From Sipunculus nudus (lineage: Eukaryota > Annelida > Sipuncula > Golfingiida > Sipunculidae), in assembly GCA_026874595.1 (NCBI GenBank), contig CM049318.1, positions 25,632,956-25,696,955 of the forward strand: a stretch of DNA of 64,000 nt, given 5' to 3'. Position numbers and translations under genes: made by a program. Shown in pieces: positions 11,057 to 23,072 of the stretch (position 1 is the stretch's first letter; every line of letters starts with the position of its first letter). The notes under the pieces are model-generated. The model was not told the DNA's origin. It made no database searches and was given only the letters and a program-made list of their open reading frames with translations.

Positions 11057-11381
11057 ATCACTAGGGGCCTCACATGATTAGTATTTGCGCTGTTATTGAT
11101 GGTTGGCGTAATTTGGAGATTCGACGCTCAGAAATAATAGTCTTTGCGCGTGCGTGAACCGTGGACCGTGTATACACAGTGGGAGATTGAGGATTATAGA
11201 AACTCCGTGAATACAGGAATGGTTGTACACTACACATAGTGAGGAAAACAATGTTGCATCCCGGTGTTTCCTGTGCGCGATAACCATGTGAATAGAAACA
11301 GACGGAACAGGAACTTTGCCGTGTACCTTCCTTATCGAACTCAGTGCTATTTTTCTTTGTTTAGAATCAGTGATTGTTGTC

Positions 11382-12192
11382 ATGAGCGTCTCTCCAGAGA
11401 ATGTAAGTAACGATTTGCTTTAATTTTAATAGTTGTTTTGATTACACAAGTCTCATTCCTGTCTTTGAGTGTACGTATGTATGAGTTCGACCAGTTTGGT
11501 TGACTCGTTAAAGAACCTGAACGTCCATATCTTTACCAGTGTGAAATATATATAATACCAATTCCTCCTGTTGTAGAGTCCAATATTATAATAAAAAATA
11601 AAATGCATTTGACAGCTCTTAATATTGAGTGAAAACCGATTAATTACGAAAAATGTCTTTTGTTCTCTTTCCACTTTTAACCAAAGAAAATCTTCCACTT
11701 GGTGATTCGTATACTACATTTGATATTTTTATTTTCAGGTTATGTCTGAACAAGATAGCCCTAGCTCTTCTTCTATCTGAGTCTTCGAGACTATGCAATA
11801 TAGTTCCACACAATTTATTTTCTCTTACATTTTCTACCTCAGATGTACAATACGTTTCCTGTGAAAGAAAACACCACGTTTTCAGGACTTTGCCCAGCAG
11901 ATGATTGACCTTGGTTTATATCTATTTTTCTTACCCTCATATTTAGACTTACCAGTTTGAAGACTTTTCACTTAAGCGAATCCTTGTAAAAGTCAATGCG
12001 AATAGAGAATATGGGTTTAAACAATATGAAGCTTATTATAAGTCTAAAGTGCAAACAAAAAGAAGCAAAACACAGTTCACACATAAAACATATGTAGAAG
12101 GAAACACTGTTCTGCCCATTTCTCTACCCATAACCAGAATTTCTGCGGGGAGGAATAACCCGAAATGTATGTTGGTTGATTACCTGGTATAA
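11382..12192 (+). CDS. Candidate two-exon small gene, function unknown
   Basis: A short first exon, 11382-11402, encodes MSVSPEN and ends at a consensus donor GTAAGT in phase 0. After a good pyrimidine tract and TTTAG, an 82-codon frame opens at 11947 in phase 0 (TYQFEDFSLKRILVKVNANR at its start, CMLVDYLV before TAA at 12190). The total would be 88 residues, basic, with no signal peptide and no domain that I recognise. A higher-GC stretch at 11060-11400 could hold a promoter. Against it: the exon could be chance, and the surrounding DNA is repeat-rich. Confidence 0.3.
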
Positions 12193-14340
12193 ATAGAAAC
12201 GCATAAGCAGGCATATACTTGTGACCCATACCTTCGAATATTTCTTATCTTAAACCAGTCATGCTTCCGACATATTTGTTCAAAGTGTTTATGTCGATTT
12301 TAACATTTTTCGTTTTTGAAACCTGGCTTAAGTATTTTTATTAAGAATAACCTGTATACTATCTTCGTGACACCAAACTTTGCATTGGATTTTCTGCACT
12401 ACTAAATGTGTTCTTGTTCCATAACATGTCATAAATTTCAATGCGTTTCTATGCCTCCGCTGTACTGGTATATAACGTACGACCTGTAACTGCTAAACTT
12501 TGCAGACCTGAAAATTCTTGCTCACGAATGTTATTTGTTTTTTTGACAAATTTGCAAAAACTATCACTTAATATTGAAAATTGATTATTCATTTCACCCG
12601 GCCAAAAATAAGATGCATGTTTATAACTGCAGTTATATCTGAACAAATCAGTTATGTTGAGCATCTTAATGGACATATATTTTCTGATGATCAGCTTATA
12701 TCCTTTTCTCCTGTAACGCTAAATCACTTGATCCCATTTCAAAGTACGTTCATGTTCAGGATTTGCTGCTCTTTGGTTCCTCTCTTGTCTGCCTGCGTTT
12801 CAACAAGTTAGTATTACACCACAGCTTATTTTGTCTTAAAGTAGTTCCCAACATCAACTTAAACTCAGTGATTCATAAACACAAAACAGGCCTTGCCTTT
12901 GGTACTGTCAGTTTCTTATTTATATCACGCGCTTTTCAAATTTATCGAAAACCGAAGTGAAAAAAGTAGTAGCCTACGGTGTCTAGGTCACCTGTTTACA
13001 AAGCCATTTAGACCAGGTGTCAGGGGAGCCCTAGCGACATGTTTACATGCACGACGAGAAGCTTCAGGGGCGGACTTATGGGTGTACACAATTAGTTATT
13101 TTGTTATAATGTGTAATATTATTCACATAACTAACTATTCTCAAATTTACAGTTATCTCGATGCATTATTATTGGAGTTTAACTTTCGCAGATGTACTAT
13201 TACAGCTTGAATACATAATTTATCTTATCAAATTTACATTTCCTAAGGTCGATGTGTGTTTTTTCCTAACAGGCAGCGTTTCCTCTCCGTTCAAAGTTAT
13301 CGACATAAATTCTTCTTGATTCAGGTTTGTAGCGTTTCAATCATTTCATTTTCCAGCTGCCACCATGTCCGACTATTTTGATGTAACTAGTAGCTTATAC
13401 TCTGTACGGGTTCCCCGCACTACCTCAAACGCCTGGCTGATTTCCCTCCCAGCTTTATCTGACACTACATTATTATGAAAATAAACTTGAACAGTCTATC
13501 TTTACAGTTTCTTTATGTTCTGCTGGGAACTCCATTACTGTACGTTTGTGTTCATTCCCGTATCTTCTTATTGCAATCGAGTCTCTTTTTATTGTTTCCA
13601 TTTCATTTGCTCTATCTTCTTGAGATGATTTACTTAGTGATAATCTATTTTTTTCAACGATTTATCCTCCTATGTTAATTGAATATTTTTTTTTATTTCT
13701 ATAAACTTATGATTAAACTTGGTTGTACTTCTGGTGAGTTCTTTCTTTAGACTCCACTACCAGTTTCTCAAAGTGGCTAAATGCTTGCATAAATCCATAG
13801 CTACTTATTTGGGCTTAAAGGGCACTTGCCTTGTCATGTGTGCCAGATGCTATATTTACCTTCTTTGGGACTTTGTTTTTCTGTTCCATTGCTCTTTTCG
13901 CCGTTTCCATACCCATCTAAGGTTGGCGTTGACCCAGCTTGGGCCTTCCTTCTTTTCAGCATCACATACTACCAAATTTAGCCTTTGAAAATCAGTAATA
14001 ATCATCCCTAGTTTGGTACGACTTAAAACCACGGTAAGGCGCTAGTAACAATGATCTTTGATCCCATTTTATACTCTTTGATATTCTCCAGTGTACACCA
14101 TAAACCCTTATGTTAGAACTAGGAGGGTAGTAAATGATTATGTATTATTATTACCGTGCACAATATGCTTTATATTTATATACTATATGCTTCATATGTG
14201 TTTCTTGTATTTTCATGTTGCTGTTACTATCTCTGTAGAATCCAAAGGTGCAAAGTCAAAGTATGCAGGCCTGGCCATACAAATGAGCAGTTTATTCCGA
14301 AGAGCAATTGTGTCACCTACTTAAACTCGCTGGTATTCAG
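11650..14340 (-). other. T-rich tract with coding-like scraps on the minus strand
   Basis: Several minus-strand segments translate into hydrophilic, coding-like pieces broken by stops: AILFRHNLKIKISNVVYESP near 11750, VGSDKAGREISQAFEV-like text near 13400, METIKRDSIAIRRYGNEHKR near 13560 and LLICMARPAYFDFAPLDSTE near 14270. The T-rich plus strand and scattered frames suggest a decayed retro- or DNA transposon. I could not assign a family. Confidence 0.25.
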
Positions 14341-14720
14341 CTTATTTATCATTTCACTTGTACTATAAAGAAGAACATTATTAGAACACGTTCGTCTTGC
14401 TGTCACTTATCAGAGATGTGGAGTCAAAGAAGAGAAAATGGACGGCGTTATGCTTAATCGATGGCGATGTCATTTGACCTTTCCCTTTGGTGAATTTGTT
14501 GAATAAAGGGCTAGCACGTATCCTAAAAACAGTTTAGACTGAATCTTTACCATAAAGCTCTGCAATATTTCCAATATTTTTTATGTCAATAACGTAGGTA
14601 AAAAAAAAACAGTACAATGACGTCAAATATCTCATTAACTGTCGTACGAACTTACCGCTTGACCAATGAACGAATTTCCGAAAATTATCCCCCGACGCTT
14701 TCGTAAAAACGACGCTTTAC

Positions 14721-14750
14721 TGTATATATATATATATATATTTATATATA
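14721..14750. repeat. (TA)n microsatellite
   Basis: Thirty bases of TA with one interruption. Confidence 0.85.
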
Positions 14751-14964
14751 TGCTTGTGGGTGTGAGTTGATTTGACTCAGTGTCTGTGTTAATGACAAGA
14801 ACTGCTTTCGTTTCTGTATTGCATCAGATGTGCCGTAGAGCGTTTAGCTCGTTCCATCAGCAAAATATAATTATACATCTAGACCTCCAGGTGTTTCTCT
14901 TCTTAACTCCATTCTGATTGTCATTCTAATGTTAATGTTCTTTTAGGTAATGTTGCTCAACCAT

Positions 14965-15005
14965 GAAATATATACAGCGGTGGCGAATGGCTAGCACACG
15001 TGCCT
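14965..15005 (+). mobile_element. tRNA-like SINE head fragment
   Basis: GGTGGCGAATGGCTAGCACA resembles the A-box half of a tRNA-derived promoter (TGGC-x2-A-x-GG). No B box or tail is recognisable downstream. Confidence 0.3.
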
Positions 15006-15339
15006 TGCCATGAATTATACACATAGACATTTTTTATAGGTAACGCTACTAAATAAACGTGGTTAAACTGACGGACAGATGCTGACTATCCCCATCGTAG
15101 ACCTCGCTCTGAGAATGACTTGGCTCATTGCCTGGGGAAAAAAATTGTTTATTAGATTTAAATGAATAAGCAAACACTTGGAAGGGTATAACATTTGTTT
15201 CCTTTTGCGTGAGAAATACGGCTTCAAAATCATTGGCAGGTCCTGTGTTAAATGAATGCATGATAGCGGATAAATCCTGTCCACGTTAACGGTCAGAAGG
15301 TGGCGCAACATTTTCGGAGGCACTTTAGTGCTTATATGA

Positions 15340-17630
15340 AATGTATACGACCTTAAAAAGAACAGAAATCAATTTTCGGGTAAGCATGTATTCAAGCAAA
15401 GTGAACAGTTATTCTCCTTCCAAGGTCAAACCACACTCACTATTTGCAGTATTTTGTAGTGTGTTCGGTATAAGCAATAAAGCTTTATTGTTTATGTCTT
15501 TTTTCCAAGTAAAAGTATATACAGATCAGTTTGTTTTACACAGGAAATGTGGAAATATTACTCAGTAGGGTTTAGCAATGTATTTACTGAATGTTTGAGA
15601 GCACTAAAAAACTATGAAACTCAAAGTTTTCTTAAACCTGTGAATGTGGAAATAACATGGCAAGAGAATTGGGAACCGTTCCTTCATACCAAGGGGCATA
15701 AATGATGTATCACATAAAATCCACCCCATTCCCGATCAATAAGGTTATACACATTAAACGTTATCTTAATATTAATAGTTGACACCTTTGAAACTAGCTG
15801 TATGTTTCAATTCTATCACACAAGCTTTCAGGTATGTGACCCCGCAGATATTGGGCCTAACACACATATGCTTCTGTAATACAAAATTTTTCTTGTGAGT
15901 AATAGACTGACAAGACAATTCAAAACTTTACAATGTTCATGTACATGTTTAATTCTGATCTGGTTTACCAATAATTCAGTAAGTTTATGAGGATAATATG
16001 TCCAAGACAACGTTTCAGCCTCCCTGCTGAAAATACATATTGTAAGACGTTTCGCATAACAAGGAAAAAGCCTCAAAACTACATTTGGTTTGTTTATTTT
16101 TTTCCTGTGTAATAACTGTTTAAACTTCCTTTACTTTTTATTATCCATCAAATATGTAAACTAATTATATTCGTAATTCCTTTTGTAATGCTTTCGTCAG
16201 GATTGGAGATCAAATAAGCAAACACAAAATAGGTGATATATAAATATATGCTAATATAAATATGGATCATGACACCTACCTGACAAGCATGATGTTATAA
16301 TATAATATAAACAGCAGGAATGTATCATTTGAAACCAAATTAAGATAAGCATTAATTGGGACCTAGACCTTTGACATTGAGACTAACTTTGGCAGGACTC
16401 TTGACTAGATGACGAGTCACTAATATAATCATATATGTGTCCGTTCTCTACAGTAAATACATAAAAATGTTTTCGGATTTTATTGGTTCCTTTTGTTAAA
16501 ACTTTGTATGCTAATGATATATGTGTGTACACTAGAATGGACCTTTTTTAAAAATAAAATCAAGATGCCGTCCGATGTGGCCCAATCCTTAACATAAACG
16601 AAATTGTTATACTAAATTTCCACATATTTGGACTTGTAGGTCAGCAGTCTTCAAAGGAACTGGTAGAAACAATTTGTGTATCGAATTAGAGAAATAATAG
16701 ATAGAGCAGTTCAAATATTATAGGGGTTTTAAGTCTATACTTTTTCAGTTTAAGTTCAAGGTCACCAGCTTCCAAGCTTCCAACCATAGTGGTTCAATAT
16801 CTGTGTCACATTTGGAGGGAAAGAATGTATTACCTCAAACACATAGAATGGTCATGATGGAAAAAATTACGTATTCATAGGATACAGATCAGTGGGGCCT
16901 TATTTCTGGTTTCCATGGGCACTTTTGCATGAACTCGTTCGTTATTTAGTTCAAAGTGTTTCTATAAAACGGATGGAATTAGATCGGGCTTAGTTAATAG
17001 ACGGTACTACGAAGGACAAAGACCTATCGCTACTGGCAAGCTTGACTGTTAAGTAAAATACAAATGTTGCCACTAGTCGTTTTCCTTTGATAAAACTCTT
17101 CACGCCAAATAAATAAAAGCGATTTCGGGACACTGCATGAATAGCACAGCTGAATATAGATATAGTTTCAATAAAAGTCTAACAAAATAAAGGATAAAAA
17201 GAATAAATACGGATTTCACCACCAGTATTTAGTATCAGTCTTTAAACAAATGGGGAGTAATAAAATACGCCAGGCTTCAGATGAAAATTCAGAAATCTAA
17301 TATATAAGAAAACAAATGCGTACAAACAAAACAACAAAAAAAAAACTGATGGCATCATCAGTCTTCAGCTACTGATAACATAAAATCTGGTGTAATAAAC
17401 ATACAAGGTTTCAGTTTCACGATGTTGAATGAATACACATCTGGGAAATTGATGCTGGTGCTTTCACTTGATGGCCTCGATTATAGAGAAAAAAATGCGT
17501 TCATTTAAAATGAAATAGAAAAAAGTTATCGGAGACGCCAATAAGTTATTAGCAGCTGATGTTACAGTAAGTGATGATAGGGCAAAGCAGGAATTATGGC
17601 ATTACATGCTTTAATTATTGAGCGATTATC
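15340..17630. other. Intronic/intergenic stretch
   Basis: Inside the large second intron of LEFT. AT-rich; around 16640-17040 it contains phrases resembling the 340-bp satellite (GGTTTCCATGGGCACTTTTG). Nothing else recognised. Confidence 0.35.
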
Positions 17631-17639
17631 CATTCCTTT

Positions 17640-17885
17640 AATTATCTCGAGGATTTTTATAGCTCAAAGAATATAGGTCACAATGACAACAGTTCAGGGT
17701 TTGTAGCAGATTTTTGAAGACCATTTAGACTGTCAAATTAAAGGCTTGTAGATCAAAAGGCTATAACTTGTTCCTCGTAAACGAACGACAAAACGGCGCT
17801 GATTTACATACAACGGACAAACCGTGATCGCTACAGCTCGGATGACTTACAGTCACCTGAGCAAGAAATAACGTCGTAATGATAA
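17640..17885 (-). repeat. Single degenerate unit of the 340-bp satellite
   Basis: Shares ATAGCTCAAAGAATATAGGT and the terminal GCTCGGATGACTTACAG with the units at 4.3-4.8 and 34.2-35.4 kb, in the same orientation as those. Confidence 0.55.
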
Positions 17886-17974
17886 GAAATTTCTGGTGAA
17901 GTAATATTTCTTTAAATCTGACTTAAGTCTACAGGCTGTCCTGATAAGCAAAGAATAAAGGCAGATATCCTTAC

Positions 17975-18008
17975 CTGTTCTTCATATTTCTTACCCACAT
18001 TAGTGTTT
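17975..18008 (-). CDS. LEFT gene microexon 2 (34 nt)
   Basis: Acceptor TTTTTTGTAG and donor GTAAGG flank 34 bases on the minus strand. Joined to exon 1 in phase 2 it completes a Gln codon and encodes NTNVGKKYEEQ, ending in phase 0. The RIGHT gene has a 34-base exon at 55940-55973 sharing about 24 of 34 bases and the same phase, encoding KATVGMNYEPQ. Conservation of length, phase and sequence between two loci on opposite strands argues strongly for a real microexon coding for a hydrophilic stalk just after the membrane segment. Confidence 0.75.
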
Positions 18009-18226
18009 CTACAAAAAATAAAACCAATATAAACAAATGAATACAACATTACTGAAAGATGCAACACTTCCTGGTGTTTGACCAGTTTTCCTATTAGAAG
18101 AAACCGTTCATACTACCAACAGCATTATAGAATCAGATTCAAGAATACTAAAAAGGCATTCTCATAGATAGAAGTTAATCCAAACATTAAGGATAGTTAA
18201 ATTGTGTTGAGGGTTATGCCACTTAC

Positions 18227-18318
18227 TGGACGATAATCTGTTTCCATGAGCTTGTCCAGAGAATAGTACCAGCCAATACCAGGCAGAGCAGGATCAGGAG
18301 ATATGATCCCTTTCCCAT
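18227..18318 (-). CDS. LEFT gene exon 1: N-terminal signal peptide or type II anchor
   Basis: From the ATG whose first base is 18318 the exon encodes 30 codons plus two bases and ends at a strong donor (GTAAGT). The peptide begins MGKGSYLLILLCLVLAG, a basic start followed by about 16 hydrophobic residues, then a tryptophan-containing polar stretch ending in KQIIV. An in-frame ATG at 18330 lies four codons upstream, but the 18318 ATG sits in ACCATGG, a near-perfect Kozak context, so I prefer it. Whether the segment is cleaved or stays as a membrane anchor cannot be told from the sequence. RIGHT has a co-linear exon of exactly the same length and phase at 55570-55661. Confidence 0.75.
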
Positions 18319-18334
18319 GGTTACGTCCATTAAT

Positions 18335-18370
18335 GTAGAAATCTCTCCTATGCCGAGTGTTATATATTAA
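18335..18370 (-). promoter_or_regulatory. Probable TATA box and start region of LEFT gene
   Basis: On the minus strand an AATATATAA motif near 18358-18368 lies about 40-50 bases upstream of the preferred ATG of LEFT exon 1. That spacing fits a short 5' UTR with transcription starting near 18335. In AT-rich DNA such a motif is a weak signal; its position is the main support. Confidence 0.35.
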
Positions 18371-19456
18371 TGATCTTCCTTGTTTAAATCATAAGTTTTT
18401 CTAACTAAACTCTTAAAACGGTCCAGTGAATCCATTTCAGCGCAATACAACGACTCTGTGGTGTAACACTTTTACATTATACACTTATATGCACCATTTG
18501 ACTTGATATATGTACTTATTAGGGGACTGCAATATCACAGGTGATTTCAGTCATATCAGGTAAAGTGTGAGTTAATAGGCTCAAGTAGAGGATTGAATAA
18601 TATACTAGTATATACAAGACTAAGGCTAGACACCTTTGAAAAAAAAATCATGCCCAGTATTCACTGCAAAGGAAAACAGCCTCAAATGTAAATTTCTTAT
18701 AAAAAAATTAATGATCAAATTTATTATATATTCTGAGTTTATACCTAAGAAGTTAACATTAACCATGAGTATGTTTCAACTATCTCTGAATGTTGACAAT
18801 ATAAGATTTAAATCATACAAATTGGAATAATCATTAATGTATTCACTTTTATATTTCTATATTACAGTTGGTTTTCTATCTGAAAACATTTCTATACATA
18901 ATTATATGGAAGTATTTGAAGAACTTCGGCTTCCGTGGTCTAGCGCTAGACCTAAACAAATGAAATTCCTTAGTAGAGCGATGCGTACTGCTGAGTAATT
19001 CCCCCACACAGAGCATCATGGTTAAAATATTACTACTATCCGATCAGAAACTGAATACACTGTTTCCTGCATTAATGATTACATACATTGTTACCACACT
19101 AAATATAAACAACTCCACAATCGTTACCACTAACCACCTGATGAGGATGCCAGTGCGCTTTGAAAACTCGTGTCTTAAGTTAATCATGTGCTGCATTGGA
19201 CCGCACACGCAATCCGGTATTTGCCGAAGGCAGTTCGGCTGTTTGTGGTTGGTACCTCCATGTAAACCATAAGCAAAAATGCAAAAATCACTCAAATTGA
19301 TGTGCACATTAAAATTATTTATTCTCATATCGGCAAGGAAACTGAGGGAACGATTACCTCGAAACAGAGGTATCGCACAGTATCGTACGCAATGCGGTTT
19401 TAGAGAACATTGCAAACAATAGTGGACCGAATTAATTTTATATGTATTATATATAT

Positions 19457-19541
19457 GGTGAGTGACGCCTTTTAGACAGACTTACTTGTTTATTAATAAA
19501 CACGTTAGTCTTTCTTAAAGGCGTCACTCTTTATCTTTACC
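19457..19541. mobile_element. MITE-like inverted-repeat element, copy 2
   Basis: Left GGTGAGTGACGCCTTTTAGA and right reverse complement AAGAGTGACGCCTTTAAGAA form a near-perfect hairpin around about 20 unique bases. It is the most intact copy of the family seen at 8970 and 63965. Confidence 0.7.
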
Positions 19542-19580
19542 TTTGCTACTAAATCATACTAACACGGTTATACCACTTAA

Positions 19581-19617
<37 letters not shown>

Positions 19618-19650
19618 TGATATATATATATAATATATATATATATATAC
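19581..19650. repeat. (ATT)n and (TA)n microsatellites
   Basis: An (ATT) tract at 19581-19617 followed by a TA tract to 19650. Confidence 0.9.
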
Positions 19651-21619
19651 ATCTCACACCCTAATAGTAGAGATGTTATTTATTTATGAAATACACCAAT
19701 GCAACAAAGGTACTCCTCACATAAATCTTCTTAGTCTGTTTATGGAGTACTCTTTTGGGTACTCAGCTCAATTTGTACTTATTTACAGGTGTGTCTTGTT
19801 ATCACAAATAAATTTGTATGTGCATACAAGAATGGAGGAGGCGTATAATGTTTTCATTATCCACGAGTAGCTCTGGCTTTTATTATTAATTCTCAGGTGA
19901 TCCTTAAGGTATACTAACAAAAACCTGTATGTCAGATTGATATTTTCATCTGATACGCCTGCTGACATTTATGTGTATATCGTTTGCAACAGAGTGGCTG
20001 CCTTTGTATTATTCAGACAGTCGGCCTAAGTCGGATACAAGCATGACAGAGGCGAGATTCCGATTACAGGTTTTTACCACATGTTGTAATATATAATTTC
20101 TGCCTTTACTCAAATTTGCGCAGGTAAGCGTCATTGTATACCTACAAAAAAGGTTTAGCCTGTCATGATGATATATCCACCGACACTCAAGCTGACATTT
20201 ATGTGCTTGCCTGATGTAACAAGTTCTACATGCAATGCCAACCGGTGTGGCTTTATAAATAGTTTTCCTTGTGTTATTCACGGACTGTTGTTCTGGAACG
20301 GTGGACGTAAAAGACTTTGTGTCTAATACATACGGAGATTTATATTCACCTACTGCCCCTGAGTTAATAAATATGAACTCTATCCATCCAGGTTTGTCGT
20401 CACGACTCCTAAAGACAGACTCTTTTAAATTTTATATTTAGCTTTTAATACCAGGATAATATCAGCAGATGCCACGACAGAATTGCTTAGAATTTCGTAG
20501 GCCCCTCTCAAAGATATGAAACTGATGTGGATATAACTTATAAATATTTGGACGTGGACTGTAATAAATGCCACTGAAAACTAGTAGACAATGCCGGCCG
20601 ACTCTTAATTTTCCGTAAAGCAAAATGTTGAATGATTATATTACCAACAAACCTACAAGTCATTTCTTATGATGTTTACCTGGCATGTGTAGTGTGAGGT
20701 CTTTAGTAAAAAGATATGCGGCGTACGGGATATCAGAAACGGAGCATTGTGATATGTTTATATTCTCTCTTCAACCTCCACGAAAATGTTTTAAATGATT
20801 CTACCAGATCCCATGTTCTTTTTATGTAACTTTTTTGTACGAACGTCAAATGAAATACGTCGTAAGCAATTCTGGCTTTATTTGCTTTCATGACCTTGAA
20901 GAATTATATGGAATTTCTTTGGAAATGGTACGTTTCACATGATAAGTATAAATCTTGGTGTGTTCATCGTAAACAAAGCTCACCTCAGATGCTGTTTAAA
21001 GATTAACAGGTAATTCAATACTTCTAAAGGTAACATACAGTCAGACCTGTTTAAGTGGGCATCATATTAAGCGGGCAGTTCTATAAAGTGGGCACTTTTG
21101 GCAGTCCCATTATTTCATTTCGTTTTTAATTGTTTGCCAATGAGATTACCTCAGCGTTATTTATACACGTAGATGTTCAAGCAGATTGCATTTGTAAGAT
21201 CATAAAAGCCTCATTATGTACAGGGCAGGTTTCTCTTTATACTATTGATCAAGAATCACTCGTTGCTCCAAATGGATTTAAATAATTACCATCCTGTATA
21301 ATAGGTAACAAGTTATAGGAGAATATAGTTGCAAGCACCTCGACAAATTTTATATTATTATTTTTTTATTTAATTATACAAATAAACATATACAAAACTA
21401 TGACAAAAACATATACAGAAAACAAATAACAAACATAACACAGTGTTAAACATAAACAAGTTAGAGCATGTTCATGTCCATATGTATGAACTTATGATGA
21501 GCATGTAAATATACTTCATTAAAGTTGATTAGTTTTAAAACAAATCAGAGTTACAATATTTCCAGGTGTCTTGAAATTCTGTCAAACATCCATGTTTTTC
21601 TGCAATTTTTCTCTCAATA

Positions 21620-22920
21620 TCATAGTACTTTTTCAATCTGTGAATAAAGCTGTGAAAAGTTGGATTAACATTACTAAATCTACAATCATACAGGTATTTT
21701 TCCCTATTAATACTACAATATTTTCCAGTTTTCTTAAATTATTTTCTTCTGTTATTCCCAATATAACATTGTTCATACATTCTGCCCATCTTATATTAAA
21801 AGAAAATATTTTACATGTTTCAACTTCATGCCAAAATGTTTTGCTAATTCCACACTTGAATAAGAAATGTTCTAAATTTGCCTCTTCCCCTTCACAAAAA
21901 GAACATAGGTCAGTTTCTACTATTTTACATTTAAACAGCCAGTCATTTAAGGTCAATAGCCTATGAATAATTCTATGTTGTAATTCTTGAAGTTTTTTTT
22001 ATCTCTTGTGAGTTTCCTTGGCAATTCATATATATTTTTCCACTGTTCATCTGTAATGTTATACATTTTGAACTATGTATCTTGACTCCAGCGCTCTTTT
22101 CTATTGGTATTTCCCTCAGCAGGTTTGAGTAAATGTATTTAGCATTTATTTCTGAAAGTTGTTTACTGGAGAATTTAACAAAATGATTTAAGTTTTCCAT
22201 ATTTTCAATATTTGTGTCCAACTGGTTTATCATAGTTCTGGTCTGAGAGATAATGCTTCTCCAGAGTATATACCATTTAGTTTTACAACCTCTTTTTATC
22301 CACTCAGAAAAGGGAATGATTTTCTTATCTTGATCCACCAAATCTGTAATATACCTCAAACCTGCTTTCAAAAAAATTTGATTATATACAGTTTTCCAGT
22401 TACCATTATATTTCTATTATTCCATACTATTTCACTACTTGTTCTAAGACGTATGACCTCCCATACTTTCAATAAATCCAAATAAAAGGTTTGCAAATTT
22501 TGTGATCTGGTTACTGAATAATTACAATGGAGGAGAAGTGACAGTCGACCATACCTTTTAAAAATCAAATCTACCACTTCTTTTCATTGTTTACACCCAC
22601 CGTACACATACTGTTTTATCCACATAACTTTCTGTGCATCTATCATACATTGTACATTTATCATCTTCTGACATCCATTGTCATAATCTTCCATCAAAGT
22701 TCTTCGTTTTATCCGCCCCTTTTTTTTTTCCTTATCCATATAAATTTGAATAACTCTCTTTCTATTTCTCTTATGTAATTTTTTGGTATGTCGATGACTG
22801 GAGCAATATATTGAAATTTTGAATAGCCAAGTGACTTGGCTATTTGATAATAAAATTCGTCCACTCAAAGTCAAATCTCTGAGCCTCCACATGTACAGAC
22901 TCTGTACCTTAAGGAGTTTT
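21620..22920 (-). pseudogene. L1 ORF2 C-terminal region with zinc-binding motif
   Basis: Minus-strand pieces include IWRLRDLTLSGRILL-type text near 22890 (start of the region after RT) and, near 21900, CSFCEGEEANLEHFLFKCG followed by FWHEVE. C-x2-C...H...C then F-W is the conserved C-terminal motif of many L1/Tx1 ORF2 proteins. At least three frame changes separate the pieces. Confidence 0.7.
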
Positions 22921-23072
22921 GGTTAAATATTTTTTTTAGCCATATCTATTTTATTTTTTGTTGTTATATAAACACCAAGCAGTTTTTAACAATCTTTCAA
23001 ATTTAAAACTGAAGTAAATTTTGAATTTAGTTTTGAACCTATCTGCATTGCTTCTGACTGTTCTTCATTAAA

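Larger units (their letters stand above)
1..18330 (-). other. LEFT gene model: signal/anchor, microexons, TSP1, MAM protein (partial at 3' end)
   Basis: Gene model on the minus strand assembled from exons at 18227-18318, 17975-18008, 3137-3172, 1930-1948, 1476-1595, 196-336 and 1-51. Every junction has AG and GT, and the phases run 0-2, 2-0, 0-0, 0-1, 1-1, 1-1 without conflict. The product would be a hydrophobic N-terminal segment, a 30-residue charged or glycine/serine-rich stalk, a divergent TSP1 repeat and a MAM domain, so it should be secreted or a type II membrane protein. The RIGHT gene repeats the same exon lengths and phases on the other strand, which independently supports the model. 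The 3' end lies outside the window. Function is inferred only from domain families, which commonly mediate adhesion or recognition. Confidence 0.75.

Noticed and set aside
15047-15131. Minus-strand segment after a strong TTTTTTCCCCAG acceptor, 27 codons to a stop
   Set aside because: A possible alternative terminal exon, but it has no domain, no partner in RIGHT and no frame need in LEFT.
20009-20281. 90-codon minus frame in segmental unit 1
   Set aside because: The other copies of this repeat (30.8, 32.0, 53.2 kb) do not keep the frame, so it is not under coding constraint.
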